Assembly (NCBI GenBank): GCA_035514535.1
Contig: DATKAZ010000061.1
Coordinates: 1 to 64,000, forward strand
Origin: XN24 sp035514535
GTDB taxonomy: Bacteria; Pseudomonadota; Gammaproteobacteria; Steroidobacterales; XN24
Direction: 5' to 3'
DNA: 64,000 nt
The translations under genes and the position numbers were made by a program. The notes under the pieces are model-generated. The model ran no database searches. It was given only the letters and a program-made list of their open reading frames with translations, and had not been told where the DNA came from. Below, one piece after another: positions 8,379 through 18,876 of this stretch; positions within the stretch are counted from its first letter, which is position 1; every line of letters begins with the position of its first letter.

Positions 8379-9854
8379 TCAGCCGGCGACCGCGGATCCT
8401 GCGGCCAGCGCGCCGGCGAGCCGCACCATGGCGAGCGTATCCAGCGCGCAGTAGCGCGACAGGTCCCGCCGCAAGGAGGCGCGCCGCCCTGCGGGTGTTT
8501 CCGGCGCCATGATTTCCTGGAACGCGTCACTGGCCGCATTGCCCTCCTGCACTTCGCCGAGCGCCGCGTAACTGAGATCCGGCGCGAGCGTCGGGAGGAC
8601 GGCCTTGATCGACCACGAGCCCAGCATATCGGGATGGTAGTAGTTCGCCCTGACCAGCGGGTGGAGATCGAACAGCCGGGCCGCTACGGCCTCGAGGCGC
8701 GGCGCGAGATCCGGATACATCCCGGCCAGCGTCTTCAACACGCCGGCCTCGTAGTTCGTGTACACCATGACCGGGCCCTCGTCGCCCAGCGCCTCGAGCA
8801 GCGTCTCGGCGCACCTGCGCATCGGCGCCTCCCCGCCGTCGGCGAGGAACTCGCGATGCTCGAGGACACCCGGCGCACTCTCGACGTGGCAGGACCACTG
8901 GAACGGCAGTGGCTGGTAGGGGCGCGTGCCGGCCCAAACGGGCACCGGGAATGCCACGGTTTCGAAATCGAAATAGTAGCGAGGCCACGGCAGGGCGCGG
9001 AGCGCCTCGCCGGCTGCGGGCCTGAGCTCGGCCTGGCCCGCCACCGTCACGCGGCGCACCCATTCCTGCCTCTCGTTGCCGAGGTATCCGGGCGGCACGT
9101 CGCGAATATCGTCGATGCCTTCCTCCAGCAGCCGCCAGACTGCCTTGCCGCCGCCGGGCAGGCGACTCACCGGGTAGTGCGGCTGCGGCGGCGTGCAGTA
9201 AGGGAGGAATGCGCATTCGTACGGATTGCGGCACTGCGGGCCGATCCTGATCCCGGGCATCTCGCCGGCCAGCACGGCGCGGTCTTCGGCGAGCCAGCGA
9301 GGGACTTCATCGAGCAAAGTCAGCACTTTGTCGGTGAGGTCGACAAATACGAGGAGCCCCTCGTAGTCATCTCCCCCCGGGTATACGAATCGATTATCGA
9401 TGTGTCCCAGCTCGATCCGCTCCGGGGCGAGGCCAAGCCCTGCCAGGACCCACGCCTGCACCGCACAGTCGATATGGTTGACTGGCTTGACGCCGGTCGA
9501 GGCCTTCACTTCGACGAGGCGCACTCGGCCCGCGGCGTCGCGGACCAGGACGTCGGCGCGGATGAGCACGCCCTCGTGCCTGAAGGTCGCTTCGTAGAGC
9601 GTCAGGGGCCCGGGCCGTGCGACCTGCGCGGCGGTCTGGGCGAGCGCGGCGCCGAGCTCGCCGTCGTGGCCGATGAGCGTACCGCCCGGGAACAGCCGTC
9701 GCGCGAGCTCGCCGACCTCGTGGCCGATGCCCAACGCGCGCTCGGTGGCGGCCGAATAGCGCGCATGCTCGGGGGCGTGGACCTCCAGCCACAGGCGTTT
9801 CCTGCACTGCCAGCCGGCCAGGACCTTCGACTTCGAGAGGTAGCGTGCCGTCAC
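8379..9854 (-). CDS. DUF2779 protein: Cas4-like 4-Cys nuclease domain plus DEDD-like exonuclease domain
   Basis: A 491-residue protein. The N-terminal half has PD-(D/E)XK nuclease features (Asp101, then Glu115 and Lys117 in RLVEVKAST) and four cysteines placed as in Cas4/AddB iron-sulphur nucleases: Cys17 (GWQCRKRLWL) and Cys208, Cys214, Cys220 (QCRNPYECAFLPYC). The C-terminal half is DUF2779, with YYFDFETVAF (Asp296, Glu298), YTNYEAGVL and SRYCALDTLAM (Asp472), the spacing expected of a DEDD 3'-5' exonuclease fold. It is probably a DNA or RNA processing enzyme; no CRISPR locus is nearby. The GTG before TARYLSKSKV is the chosen start because upstream codons run into the next cytochrome gene. 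Confidence 0.82.
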   Translation of the reverse strand: MTARYLSKSKVLAGWQCRKRLWLEVHAPEHARYSAATERALGIGHEVGELARRLFPGGTLIGHDGELGAALAQTAAQVARPGPLTLYEATFRHEGVLIRADVLVRDAAGRVRLVEVKASTGVKPVNHIDCAVQAWVLAGLGLAPERIELGHIDNRFVYPGGDDYEGLLVFVDLTDKVLTLLDEVPRWLAEDRAVLAGEMPGIRIGPQCRNPYECAFLPYCTPPQPHYPVSRLPGGGKAVWRLLEEGIDDIRDVPPGYLGNERQEWVRRVTVAGQAELRPAAGEALRALPWPRYYFDFETVAFPVPVWAGTRPYQPLPFQWSCHVESAPGVLEHREFLADGGEAPMRRCAETLLEALGDEGPVMVYTNYEAGVLKTLAGMYPDLAPRLEAVAARLFDLHPLVRANYYHPDMLGSWSIKAVLPTLAPDLSYAALGEVQEGNAASDAFQEIMAPETPAGRRASLRRDLSRYCALDTLAMVRLAGALAAGSAVAG

Positions 9855-9909
9855 CGGTGTCGTCGCTACGGGCTGAGGAAGCGTGTCACGGCTGGCTGCA
9901 CTGCGCGAC

Positions 9910-10413
9910 TCAGTGATCGTGCTGGTCCGGCGCCGCGGGTTCGGCGTAGGCGGGAAACCTGCCCCGTGCATGCAGCGCATGGCAGGTGACGCAGGTTTCC
10001 GCCAGCCTGCCCAGATAAAAGCCTACGAGTTCCGGTTTCCTCGCCTCGGCCGCATGCTGGAGCATTCCCGCGAGATAGTGGAAGCGCCCATCCAGTTCCA
10101 GGAACGACGCGGGCATTGCCTGGTGGAGCTCCTCGACCTGGGCCGCTGAGAGCGACTGCTTCATGATGTAGCTGTCATGCATCTGGCGGCCGATCTTCGC
10201 GACCTCGTCCCAGTGCCCCGCGACGAACGCTGGAATGACAGTCATCAGGCCGTTCTGCAGCGCAACCATCTCGGTGCTGAGCGCCTCGCGCAGCGGCGCG
10301 GAAAGGGCCTCTACGCCTTGTTCCGGCGCGCGGTGGCCGTCGTCGGCCGCCTGCGCCGCCATGCAGCAGGCGAGCAGCACGGCTGGCAGTGATTTCGGGC
10401 AGTGCATATTCAT
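9910..10413 (-). CDS. Exported cytochrome c (cytochrome c'-like)
   Basis: A 167-residue protein with signal peptide (AVLLACCMAAQA) and one haem motif near the C-terminus, CVTCHALH at about residues 141-148. The rest is predicted mostly helical, with haem binding at the end of the last helix, which is the arrangement of the four-helix cytochrome c' family. A His-rich end (DQHDH) follows. It starts 61 bases from the divergent oligopeptide-binding protein promoter and is followed 55 bases later by the DUF2779 gene. The redox role is not defined by context. Confidence 0.8.
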   Translation of the reverse strand: MNMHCPKSLPAVLLACCMAAQAADDGHRAPEQGVEALSAPLREALSTEMVALQNGLMTVIPAFVAGHWDEVAKIGRQMHDSYIMKQSLSAAQVEELHQAMPASFLELDGRFHYLAGMLQHAAEARKPELVGFYLGRLAETCVTCHALHARGRFPAYAEPAAPDQHDH

Positions 10414-10473
10414 GACGATTCCCGTTTCAAGCCAGCGATCTCCAGCGCAAACATAGCAGAGCGGGTACGCGTC

Positions 10474-10482
10474 TGTGATACT
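10474..10482 (+). promoter_or_regulatory. Extended -10 promoter of the opp operon
   Basis: TGTGATACT has the TGn extension and a near-consensus -10 (GATACT, 10477-10482). No good -35 is seen, as is common with extended -10 promoters. The predicted start, about 10489, rules out the in-frame GTG at 10475 and supports ATG 10502 for the first gene. Confidence 0.45.
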
Positions 10483-10501
10483 GTCCGCCCTTCAAGATTC
10501 C

Positions 10502-12166
10502 ATGACACCGAGCCTGATGACCCGTTGCCGATGGATCCCGCCCCTCGCATTACTCGTGTCGCTCGCCGCCGGCTGCGGCGACCCGGGTGCGGGCGCGCAA
10601 CGCGCCTCGTCCGCGCGGATCGGCGGCGAAACCGGTGTGGAACTGGCCGGGCTGCAGGTGCTTCGGCGCGGCAACAGTGCCGAGCCACAGTCCCTGGACC
10701 CCCACAAGAGCGAGGGGGTCCCCGAGTCCAACCTCCAGCGTGACCTGTACGAGGGTCTGACGACGGAGGCGCCGGACGGCACCCTGATGCCGGGCGCGGC
10801 AAGTTCGTGGGAAGTCAGCGACGACGGCCTGGTCTACATCTTCCATATGCGCGAGAACGCGCGCTGGTCCAACGGCGATCGCGTGACGGCGCGCGATTTC
10901 GAGTATGGCCTGCGCCGCTCGGTGGATCCCGCAACGCTGTCCAACTACAGCATCATGTTGCGCCCCATCGAGAACGCGGAAGCCATCATCGCGGGCGAAC
11001 TGCCCGCGGAGAGTCTCGGCGTACACGCCATCGACGACCTCACGCTCGAGATACGACTCAGCGGGCCGACGCCGTATTTCCTCGGTGTCCTGAATCATTC
11101 CGCGAGTTATGCCGTCCACCGCCCGACAGTGGAAAAATACGGTGATCGCTGGGCGCGCCCGGGGCGTCTCGTCTCCAATGGCGCCTATCGCCTGCAGGAC
11201 TGGGTCATGCAGGCGCACATCATCCTGGAGCGCAATCCCTATTACTGGGATAACGACAACACGACCATCGATGAAGTCTGGTATTACCCGATTGAAAACC
11301 AGTCGACCGAATTGCAGCGCTATCGCGCCGATGCCCTCGACATGACCTACGACCTGCCTTTCCGGCAACTCGCGTGGATCCGCGGCAACCTGCCGCACGA
11401 GCTTGTCATCAGCGAGTATCTCGGCGTCTATTATTATGGCCTCAACGTGACGCGAGAGCCGTTCCGGGACAACCGCGAACTTCGCCGCGCGCTCAACCTG
11501 GCCGTCGATCGCGAGATCCTTACCGGCCAGGTCACGACCGCCGGGGAAATTCCCGCCTACGGCTTCGTGCCGGCTGCCGCCGGTTACACGCAGTTCGTCC
11601 CGGAATGGGCGCATTGGACGCGGGCGGAGCGCATCGCGGAGGCGCGTCGCCTGTACGAGGCTGCAGGGTACTCGCGCGATCGGCCCCTGCGACTGCAGAT
11701 TCTCTACAATACCCACGAGAACCATCGCACCATTGCGGTCGCCGTCGCCTCCATGTGGAAGGAAAATCTCGGCATCGAAGCCGAGCTGGTCAACGAGGAA
11801 TGGAAGGTCTACCTGGAGACCCGCAGGACGAAGCAGAATACCCAGGTCTTTCGCGCCGGCTGGATCAGCGACTACAACGATGCCTACAATTTCCTCGAGA
11901 TCCTGCATTCCGACAGCGGGCTGAACGATTCCGGCTGGAGCAACACGCGTTACGACGAACTGCTCGCGCTGGCGGCCCAGGAGAACGACGTCGCGCGCCG
12001 CGCCGCGTATATGCACGAAGCGGAGCGGATCATCCTGGACGAAATACCGGTGGTCCCGATCTATTTCTACGTGACCAAGCGCCTGGTGAAACCCTGGGTG
12101 GGCGGCTACCAGCCGAACATCATGGACCACATCTACACGAAGCACCTGCACATCCTCAAGCACTGA
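10502..12166 (+). CDS. Oligopeptide ABC transporter substrate-binding lipoprotein
   Basis: A 554-residue SBP_bac_5 family protein that binds peptides in the periplasm and delivers them to the permeases encoded next. Signal peptide with lipobox LAAGC, so it is probably tethered to the inner membrane. The conserved opening GNSAEPQSLDPHKSEG, GLTTEAPDG, WSNGDRVTARDF and the late WISDYNDAYNFLEI are family hallmarks of OppA. ATG 10502 is chosen over GTG 10475 because of promoter position; ATG 10517 is also possible. First gene of an oppABC(DF) operon. Confidence 0.92.
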   Translation: MTPSLMTRCRWIPPLALLVSLAAGCGDPGAGAQRASSARIGGETGVELAGLQVLRRGNSAEPQSLDPHKSEGVPESNLQRDLYEGLTTEAPDGTLMPGAASSWEVSDDGLVYIFHMRENARWSNGDRVTARDFEYGLRRSVDPATLSNYSIMLRPIENAEAIIAGELPAESLGVHAIDDLTLEIRLSGPTPYFLGVLNHSASYAVHRPTVEKYGDRWARPGRLVSNGAYRLQDWVMQAHIILERNPYYWDNDNTTIDEVWYYPIENQSTELQRYRADALDMTYDLPFRQLAWIRGNLPHELVISEYLGVYYYGLNVTREPFRDNRELRRALNLAVDREILTGQVTTAGEIPAYGFVPAAAGYTQFVPEWAHWTRAERIAEARRLYEAAGYSRDRPLRLQILYNTHENHRTIAVAVASMWKENLGIEAELVNEEWKVYLETRRTKQNTQVFRAGWISDYNDAYNFLEILHSDSGLNDSGWSNTRYDELLALAAQENDVARRAAYMHEAERIILDEIPVVPIYFYVTKRLVKPWVGGYQPNIMDHIYTKHLHILKH

Positions 12167-12212
12167 GCGGGGCAGGCGGAGAGCTGGAAATGGCGCACCA
12201 AGGGAGCAGGCC

Positions 12213-13136
12213 GTGCTGCGATACTCGCTGACTCGTTTCCTCGGCGCCATCCCGACGCTCCTGATCCTCGTCACGCTGGCGTTCTTCATGATTCGTGCTG
12301 CGCCAGGCGGGCCGTTCGATGCCGAGAAGCAGTTGCCCGCAGAAATCGAGGCCAACCTGCGCGCGGCCTACCACCTGGACGAGCCGCTGGTGCAGCAGTT
12401 CGGCCGTTATGTCTGGAACATATCGCGTGGCGACTTCGGCCCGTCGTTCCAATACAAGGACTACAGCGTCACGGAACTGATCGCCGCCGGGTTTCCGGTC
12501 TCGCTTCGACTGGGGGGGTCGGCCATGTTGCTCGCGCTCCTGTGCGGCGTGGCGGCCGGTACTTTTGCCGCCCTGAGACAGAACTCACGCAGCGATCACG
12601 CCGTCATGGCCGCCTCCATGACCGGAATCTCCATCCCGAACTTCGTCATGGCCCCGTTGCTGATCCTGTTCTTTGCCGTGTACCTGGGCTGGCTGCCCGC
12701 GGGCGGGATCGGCGACGGCGGGCTGCGCTACATGATTCTGCCGGTGATCTCGCTGGCGCTGCCGCAGATCGCCTACATCGCGCGCCTGACGCGCGGCAGC
12801 ATGATCGAGGTGCTGCGGAGCAACTTCGTGCGTACCGCACGCGCCCAGGGTCTGCCGGAGCGCACGGTGATCCTGCGCCACGCGCTCAAGCCGGCCCTCC
12901 TGCCGGTGGTCTCCTATCTCGGCCCGGCGACTGCCGCGGTCATCACCGGGTCGGTCGTCATCGAACAGATCTTCGGCGTCCCGGGCCTCGGGCGATACTT
13001 CGTGCAGGGCGCATTGAACCGGGACTACACGCTGGTGATGGGCGTCGTCGTCTTCTATGGCGCGCTGATCATCATGTTCAACCTGTTGGTGGACCTGGTC
13101 TATGCGTGGCTCGATCCGAGGGTGAAATACGCATGA
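12213..13136 (+). CDS. oppB: Oligopeptide ABC transporter permease (OppB type)
   Basis: A 307-residue inner-membrane permease with six predicted helices. The first (TLLILVTLAFFMIRAAPGGPFD) is typical of the DppB/OppB class, and the cytoplasmic EAA loop is seen as NFVRTARAQGLPERTVILRHALKPALLP. The end HxxxDPRVKY (YAWLDPRVKYA) is standard for OppB. It starts with GTG preceded by GGGAGCAGG and overlaps oppC by ATGA. It forms the heterodimeric channel with the next gene product. Confidence 0.95.
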   Translation: MLRYSLTRFLGAIPTLLILVTLAFFMIRAAPGGPFDAEKQLPAEIEANLRAAYHLDEPLVQQFGRYVWNISRGDFGPSFQYKDYSVTELIAAGFPVSLRLGGSAMLLALLCGVAAGTFAALRQNSRSDHAVMAASMTGISIPNFVMAPLLILFFAVYLGWLPAGGIGDGGLRYMILPVISLALPQIAYIARLTRGSMIEVLRSNFVRTARAQGLPERTVILRHALKPALLPVVSYLGPATAAVITGSVVIEQIFGVPGLGRYFVQGALNRDYTLVMGVVVFYGALIIMFNLLVDLVYAWLDPRVKYA

Positions 13137-14040
13137 GCCGGGAGATGCCGCTGGCCTATCCGCCGCCGGGCGATCCGGGCATCGAGCCGGTCCGGGGACG
13201 CAGCCTGTGGATCGACGCCTGGAACGTGTTGCGCCGGAACCGCGCGGCGGTCGTTGCGGGAACGCTGATCATCGTGATGGCGGTGCTCGTGATCGCCGGG
13301 CCGTGGCTGTCCCCATGGAGTTACGATCACACCGACTGGGACAACACGTCGATCGGTCCGGACTGGGAGACCCGGCATGTCTTCGGGACGGATGCGCTCG
13401 GGCGCGACCTGTTCGTGCGGACCCTGTATGGCGGGCGCATCTCCCTGCTGATCGGCGTCGTCGCCACCCTGGTCAGCCTGCTGATCGGAATCAGCTGGGG
13501 CGCCACCGCCGGCTATCTCGGCGGGCGCGTGGATCACGTGATGATGCGCATCGTCGACATCCTCTACGCCATGCCGTTCATGTTCTTCGTAATCCTGCTG
13601 ATGGTGTTCTTCGGGCGCCACATCATCCTCATCTTCGTGGCCATCGGGGCGATCAACTGGCTCGACATGGCGCGTATCGTGCGCGGCCAGACGCTGTCGC
13701 TGAAGCACAAGGAGTTTGTCGAGGCAGCCGAGGCCCAGGGCGTTGCGACCTTCAACATCATCAGGCGGCATATCGTCCCCAACCTGTTGGGCGTAGTGGT
13801 CGTCTACGTCACGCTCACCATCCCGCAGGTGATCCTCGTGGAGAGTTTCCTCAGTTTCCTCGGCCTCGGCGTGCAGGAACCAATGACGTCCTGGGGTGCA
13901 CTGGTCAACGAGGGCGCGCAGGAGATGGGCACCGCACCGTGGATGCTGGTCTTTCCGGCGGTGTTCCTCGCCGTCACGCTGTTCTGCTTCAATTTCGTGG
14001 GTGACGGATTGCGCGACGCGCTGGACCCGAAGGACCGCTG

Positions 14041-14041
<1 letters not shown>
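13133..14041 (+). CDS. oppC: Oligopeptide ABC transporter permease (OppC type)
   Basis: A 302-residue permease. A hydrophilic N-terminus leads to the first helix (AGTLIIVMAVLVIAGPWLS), the periplasmic HVFGTDALGRDLFVRTLYGG motif that marks the OppC/DppC class, and the EAA loop EFVEAAEAQGVATFNIIRRH. It ends GDGLRDALDPKDR, the class consensus. It is coupled to oppB upstream (ATGA) and to the fused ATPase downstream (TGATG). Confidence 0.95.
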
Positions 14042-15894
<1,853 letters not shown>

Positions 15895-15925
15895 GGGATC
15901 TGCCTTGGCCGCGAGGAACCGCGCA

Positions 15926-16573
15926 GTGAAACCCGCTCAAGTACCGTGGACATTCCTGCTCCTGCTGATCCCGGGCATGGTCACGGCCGGCGCGCCCGCT
16001 ACGGAGCCGCGGGCCGAGGTCACGCCGTTCGCGGCTTATCGCGCGGGGGGCGAGTTTCGTTCCGGCGCGGGGGACGGCGCGACGAGTGCCGGCGTCGATA
16101 CTCGGGACGGCAGCGGGTGGGGTCTCGGCGTGGGCTGGTACCGGGACGCCGACAGCTTCTACGAGCTGCTCTACAGTCGCCGCGACGCGGGCCTGCGCAG
16201 CACCGATGAGAATCTCGCCGGAATGGACCTCACGATCGAATACCTGCAGTTCGGCGGCACGCTGTTCTTGCCACAGCCGCGCGGTTTCGCCGGCTATCTT
16301 TCGTTGACGGTCGGCATGACGCGCTTCGGCGCCTCGTCCGGCGCCTACGATTCCGACAGCAAGCTATCAGGCAGCATCGGTGGCGGATTTCGCTGGCCGG
16401 TGACGACCAACCTGCATGTCGGTCTCGGGATTCGTGGTTACCTGACCCTGGTGGAAAGCGACAGCGAGCTCGTGTGCGTGAGTTCGGGCGGTGCGGCGGA
16501 GTGCCTGCTGCGTTCGTCCGCCAGCACCTTTTTCGAGGCGGAGGCCCACGCGGGCCTGACGCTGCGGTTTTGA
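15926..16573 (+). CDS. Small outer-membrane beta-barrel protein
   Basis: A 215-residue protein with signal peptide (FLLLLIPGMVTAGA) and about eight amphipathic strands, ending AGLTLRF with a terminal Phe. Strand motifs such as GLGVGWYRDADSFYELLYSRR resemble OmpW/OmpA-type barrels, but no exact family can be named. GTG 15926 is chosen because GAGGA lies 8 bases upstream; an ATG at 15875 would overlap the opp ATPase gene and add a charged segment before the signal peptide. Two cysteines near the C-terminus (CVSSGGAAEC) may form a loop disulphide. Confidence 0.65.
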   Translation: MKPAQVPWTFLLLLIPGMVTAGAPATEPRAEVTPFAAYRAGGEFRSGAGDGATSAGVDTRDGSGWGLGVGWYRDADSFYELLYSRRDAGLRSTDENLAGMDLTIEYLQFGGTLFLPQPRGFAGYLSLTVGMTRFGASSGAYDSDSKLSGSIGGGFRWPVTTNLHVGLGIRGYLTLVESDSELVCVSSGGAAECLLRSSASTFFEAEAHAGLTLRF

Positions 16574-16587
16574 AGGAGGGAACGTCT

Positions 16588-17076
16588 ATGCGTGTTGAAC
16601 GACAGGTTATTGCAATGTTGGCCCTGGTGCTGGGAACCGTCGCATCGGCACCGGTCGCCGCCGGCGACGCTCAAGACCCGGCGGTCGAGCGAGGCCGTTA
16701 CCTGGCACGAATCGCTGGGTGCAACGACTGTCATACCACGGGCTATCCGCAATCCGGCGGACGCGTGCCCGAGTCCGAATGGCTCAAGGGTGACCGACTC
16801 GGGTGGCGCGGTCCCTGGGGCACGACCTATGCGGGAAATTTACGCTTGCTGGCCGACGGGATCACCCAGGAACAGTGGCTCAACCTCGCCCGCAATGCAC
16901 GCTATCGCCCGCCGATGCCGTGGTTTGCCTTGCGCGACATGAGCGAGGAGGACCTTGTAGCCATCTATCGCCTGTTGCGGCACCTGGGTCCGGCCGGAGA
17001 GCCGGGGCCCGCATGGGTCCCGCCCGACCAGGATCCCCAGGGGCCTTTCGTGCAGTTTCCCGCAGCGCCCGAGTGA
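16588..17076 (+). CDS. Exported cytochrome c
   Basis: A 162-residue protein with signal peptide (VIAMLALVLGTVASAPVAA) and a single haem motif CNDCHTTGY at about residues 45-53, preceded by the common ERGRYLARIAG. A likely axial Met is in YRPPMPWF near residue 113. The sequence resembles the cytochrome subunits of membrane dehydrogenases (ERGxYLxxxxxCxxCH), but no dehydrogenase gene adjoins it. A perfect AAGGAGG lies 9 bases before the ATG. It is followed after four bases by the methyltransferase-like gene. Confidence 0.9.
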   Translation: MRVERQVIAMLALVLGTVASAPVAAGDAQDPAVERGRYLARIAGCNDCHTTGYPQSGGRVPESEWLKGDRLGWRGPWGTTYAGNLRLLADGITQEQWLNLARNARYRPPMPWFALRDMSEEDLVAIYRLLRHLGPAGEPGPAWVPPDQDPQGPFVQFPAAPE

Positions 17077-17080
17077 CCGG

Positions 17081-17542
17081 GTGCGCGCGCTGGAGCTGAA
17101 GGTCCCGCCGGTCGCGCAGTTTCTCATCGCCGCGGCGGCGATGTGGCTGCTCCGGGCCCTGTTCCCGTCCGCGGTATTCAGCTTCCCGGGTCAGCTGCTG
17201 GCGGCCAGTGTCGTCCTGCTGGCCGGCGGCCTCGTCGGGCTGGCGGCTGTACGAGCATTCCTGCAAGCTGGCACCAGTGCCAATCCGCTGCGCCCGGACC
17301 AGGCGGTCCGGCTGGTACGCGGGGGCATCTACGCTCGCACGCGAAACCCGATGTATCTCGCGCTGATCCTCGCGCTCGCGGCGTGGGGCCTCTGGCTGGG
17401 AAGCGCGCTGTCCCTGCTGCCGGTCCCGCTGTTCATCGTGGCGCTGAACAGGCTGCAGGTCGCGCCGGAGGAACGGGCGCTCGAGGCGCGGTTTGGCGCC
17501 GAATTCGTCAACTACAAGCGCAAGGTACGGCGATGGCTCTGA
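17081..17542 (+). CDS. Isoprenylcysteine carboxyl methyltransferase-like membrane protein
   Basis: A 153-residue protein with four predicted membrane helices. The C-terminal half has the ICMT/PEMT fold motif GGIYARTRNPMYLALIL, then EERALEARFGAEFVNYKRKVRRW, the cofactor-binding HxxYxxRTRNPMY and exE-F-Y-x-x-K pattern of this family. It should methylate an unknown small or lipid substrate using S-adenosylmethionine in the inner membrane. It starts with GTG four bases after the cytochrome gene, so the two are probably co-transcribed. Confidence 0.85.
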   Translation: MRALELKVPPVAQFLIAAAAMWLLRALFPSAVFSFPGQLLAASVVLLAGGLVGLAAVRAFLQAGTSANPLRPDQAVRLVRGGIYARTRNPMYLALILALAAWGLWLGSALSLLPVPLFIVALNRLQVAPEERALEARFGAEFVNYKRKVRRWL

Positions 17543-17551
17543 GATGCCCTA

Positions 17552-18163
17552 CTAGTGGCGAAACAGGAATTCCTGCATCCCGTTCCTGAGCAGCATGGCG
17601 CGCTCCACGGCGTAACCCGGCATGGAGCGGGCCAGGTCGTCGGGCGAATACCTGGGCGCCGTCCGCTCGTCGGCGGTCACCGCGCTATGTAGCAGGCGGT
17701 AGTCGTCGCCGGGGACGATGCGCTCGGGAAGCGCGGACATGCGTGGCGTGGAATAGGCGATGAGCGCGTGCACCAGCGAGCCGGGGCGCAAGCGCTCAAG
17801 GATCTCCGCCATCAGGATCGCAAGCGTCGGCCGCTCGAGATAATTCAGCAGGTCCCAGCACAGCACGACGTCGATCGCCTCGGCGCGGCGCGGCGGCAGC
17901 AGTTCGCTGACGATCTCCCGAACTTCGCCCGGCTCTGGCGACGCGTTCAATGCGTCGAGCCCTTCGGCGAGGGCCACGATTTCCAGCCGGCAGCGAAAAC
18001 GGCCCAGAATCGCGACGGTCTCGGGGCGCGCCGGGCCGAGGTCCAACACGACCCGGCGCGCATCGTCCTGCATCTGCTCCATCAGGCCGCGAAACAGCGG
18101 CGCATTGAGAACGGTGACCTCGGGCGCCCGCCGCGCCGTGCTGAAGCCGAGCGCGCTGGCCAC
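17552..18163 (-). CDS. Possible SAM-dependent methyltransferase-like protein
   Basis: A 203-residue soluble protein. The order RRVVLDLGPARPETVAIL (about 36-53), a central EIVALAEGLDAL and AIDVVLCWDLLNYLE (about 97-110) matches motifs I, II and IV of class I methyltransferases: a glycine-containing first strand, an acidic second strand end and a D-x-V-L-C-W-D-L-x-N-Y motif. The glycine-rich loop is reduced (DLGPARP), so cofactor binding is uncertain. It starts with GTG. It lies 45 bases downstream of the bactofilin gene, probably in one transcript. Confidence 0.6.
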   Translation of the reverse strand: MASALGFSTARRAPEVTVLNAPLFRGLMEQMQDDARRVVLDLGPARPETVAILGRFRCRLEIVALAEGLDALNASPEPGEVREIVSELLPPRRAEAIDVVLCWDLLNYLERPTLAILMAEILERLRPGSLVHALIAYSTPRMSALPERIVPGDDYRLLHSAVTADERTAPRYSPDDLARSMPGYAVERAMLLRNGMQEFLFRH

Positions 18164-18208
18164 CTCAGCGATCCCGGCCGATGTCCGGCGCGATGAACCG
18201 GTGACGGA

Positions 18209-18769
18209 TCAACCCGCGACCCCGCTCCTTGCCGCAACGCTGGCGGCCGGCGTGGCCGGCTTGGTCGGCGCCTCCGCAACGCTCGGGCCGCGCTTCTTGC
18301 CGACCACCGCATCGACCGCTGCCGAATCCATCTCGATGGAGCCCTTGAAGCGGGCGCCCTCTTCGAGGCTGACGCGCGGCGACGTGATGTTGCCCCGCAC
18401 CTGGGCGGACTTGCGTATGACGACGCGCTCCGAACCGAACAGGTCGCCCTCGACGAGGCCGTCGACGTGAATTTCCTTCGCGTAAACGTCGGCCTTGATC
18501 TTGCCCTGGCTGCCCACTGTCAGGCTGTTGTCCCGCAGCTGGACCGTACCGTTCACCTCGCCCTCGATGAGCAGGTCTTCCTGGCCCCGCAGGTCGCCAT
18601 CGAGCTGGATGGACGGGCCGATGATCGCGGCGTCCCGGCGCCCGCCGCCTCCCGTGGCCGCGCGGGTCCTGGAGGCGGTCTCGGCCGGCGCGATGTCGCG
18701 GCGAGCGGCTTCAGGCGTGGATGGGTCAGCGGCATGATCCGGGGAGTCTTTCTTGCCAAACTCGAACAT
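18209..18769 (-). CDS. Bactofilin (polymer-forming cytoskeletal protein)
   Basis: A 186-residue bactofilin (DUF583/CcmA). A disordered N-terminus is followed at about 48-150 by the right-handed beta-helix with six-residue periodicity: QLDGDLRGQEDLLIEGEVNG, GSQGKIKADVYAKEIHVDG and VRGNITSPRVSLEEGARFKG. Family members form nucleotide-free filaments at the membrane and scaffold cell-wall or shape enzymes. The C-terminus is a low-complexity Ala/Pro tail. AGGAG lies 7 bases before the ATG. A methyltransferase-like gene follows. Confidence 0.93.
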   Translation of the reverse strand: MFEFGKKDSPDHAADPSTPEAARRDIAPAETASRTRAATGGGGRRDAAIIGPSIQLDGDLRGQEDLLIEGEVNGTVQLRDNSLTVGSQGKIKADVYAKEIHVDGLVEGDLFGSERVVIRKSAQVRGNITSPRVSLEEGARFKGSIEMDSAAVDAVVGKKRGPSVAEAPTKPATPAASVAARSGVAG

Positions 18770-18876
18770 TGTCGTTCTCCTGGGTGTGTCGACACCAAGT
18801 CAATAACCCCCCCCCGGAGGCGTCCCAAGCCAAGAATAGGCAGTTCCGGGCACCCACTTCAAGCAACTCCTGCTTT

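Noticed and set aside
10475..10501. GTG start for the oligopeptide-binding protein
   Set aside because: It lies within the predicted extended -10 promoter element, so it would not be transcribed.
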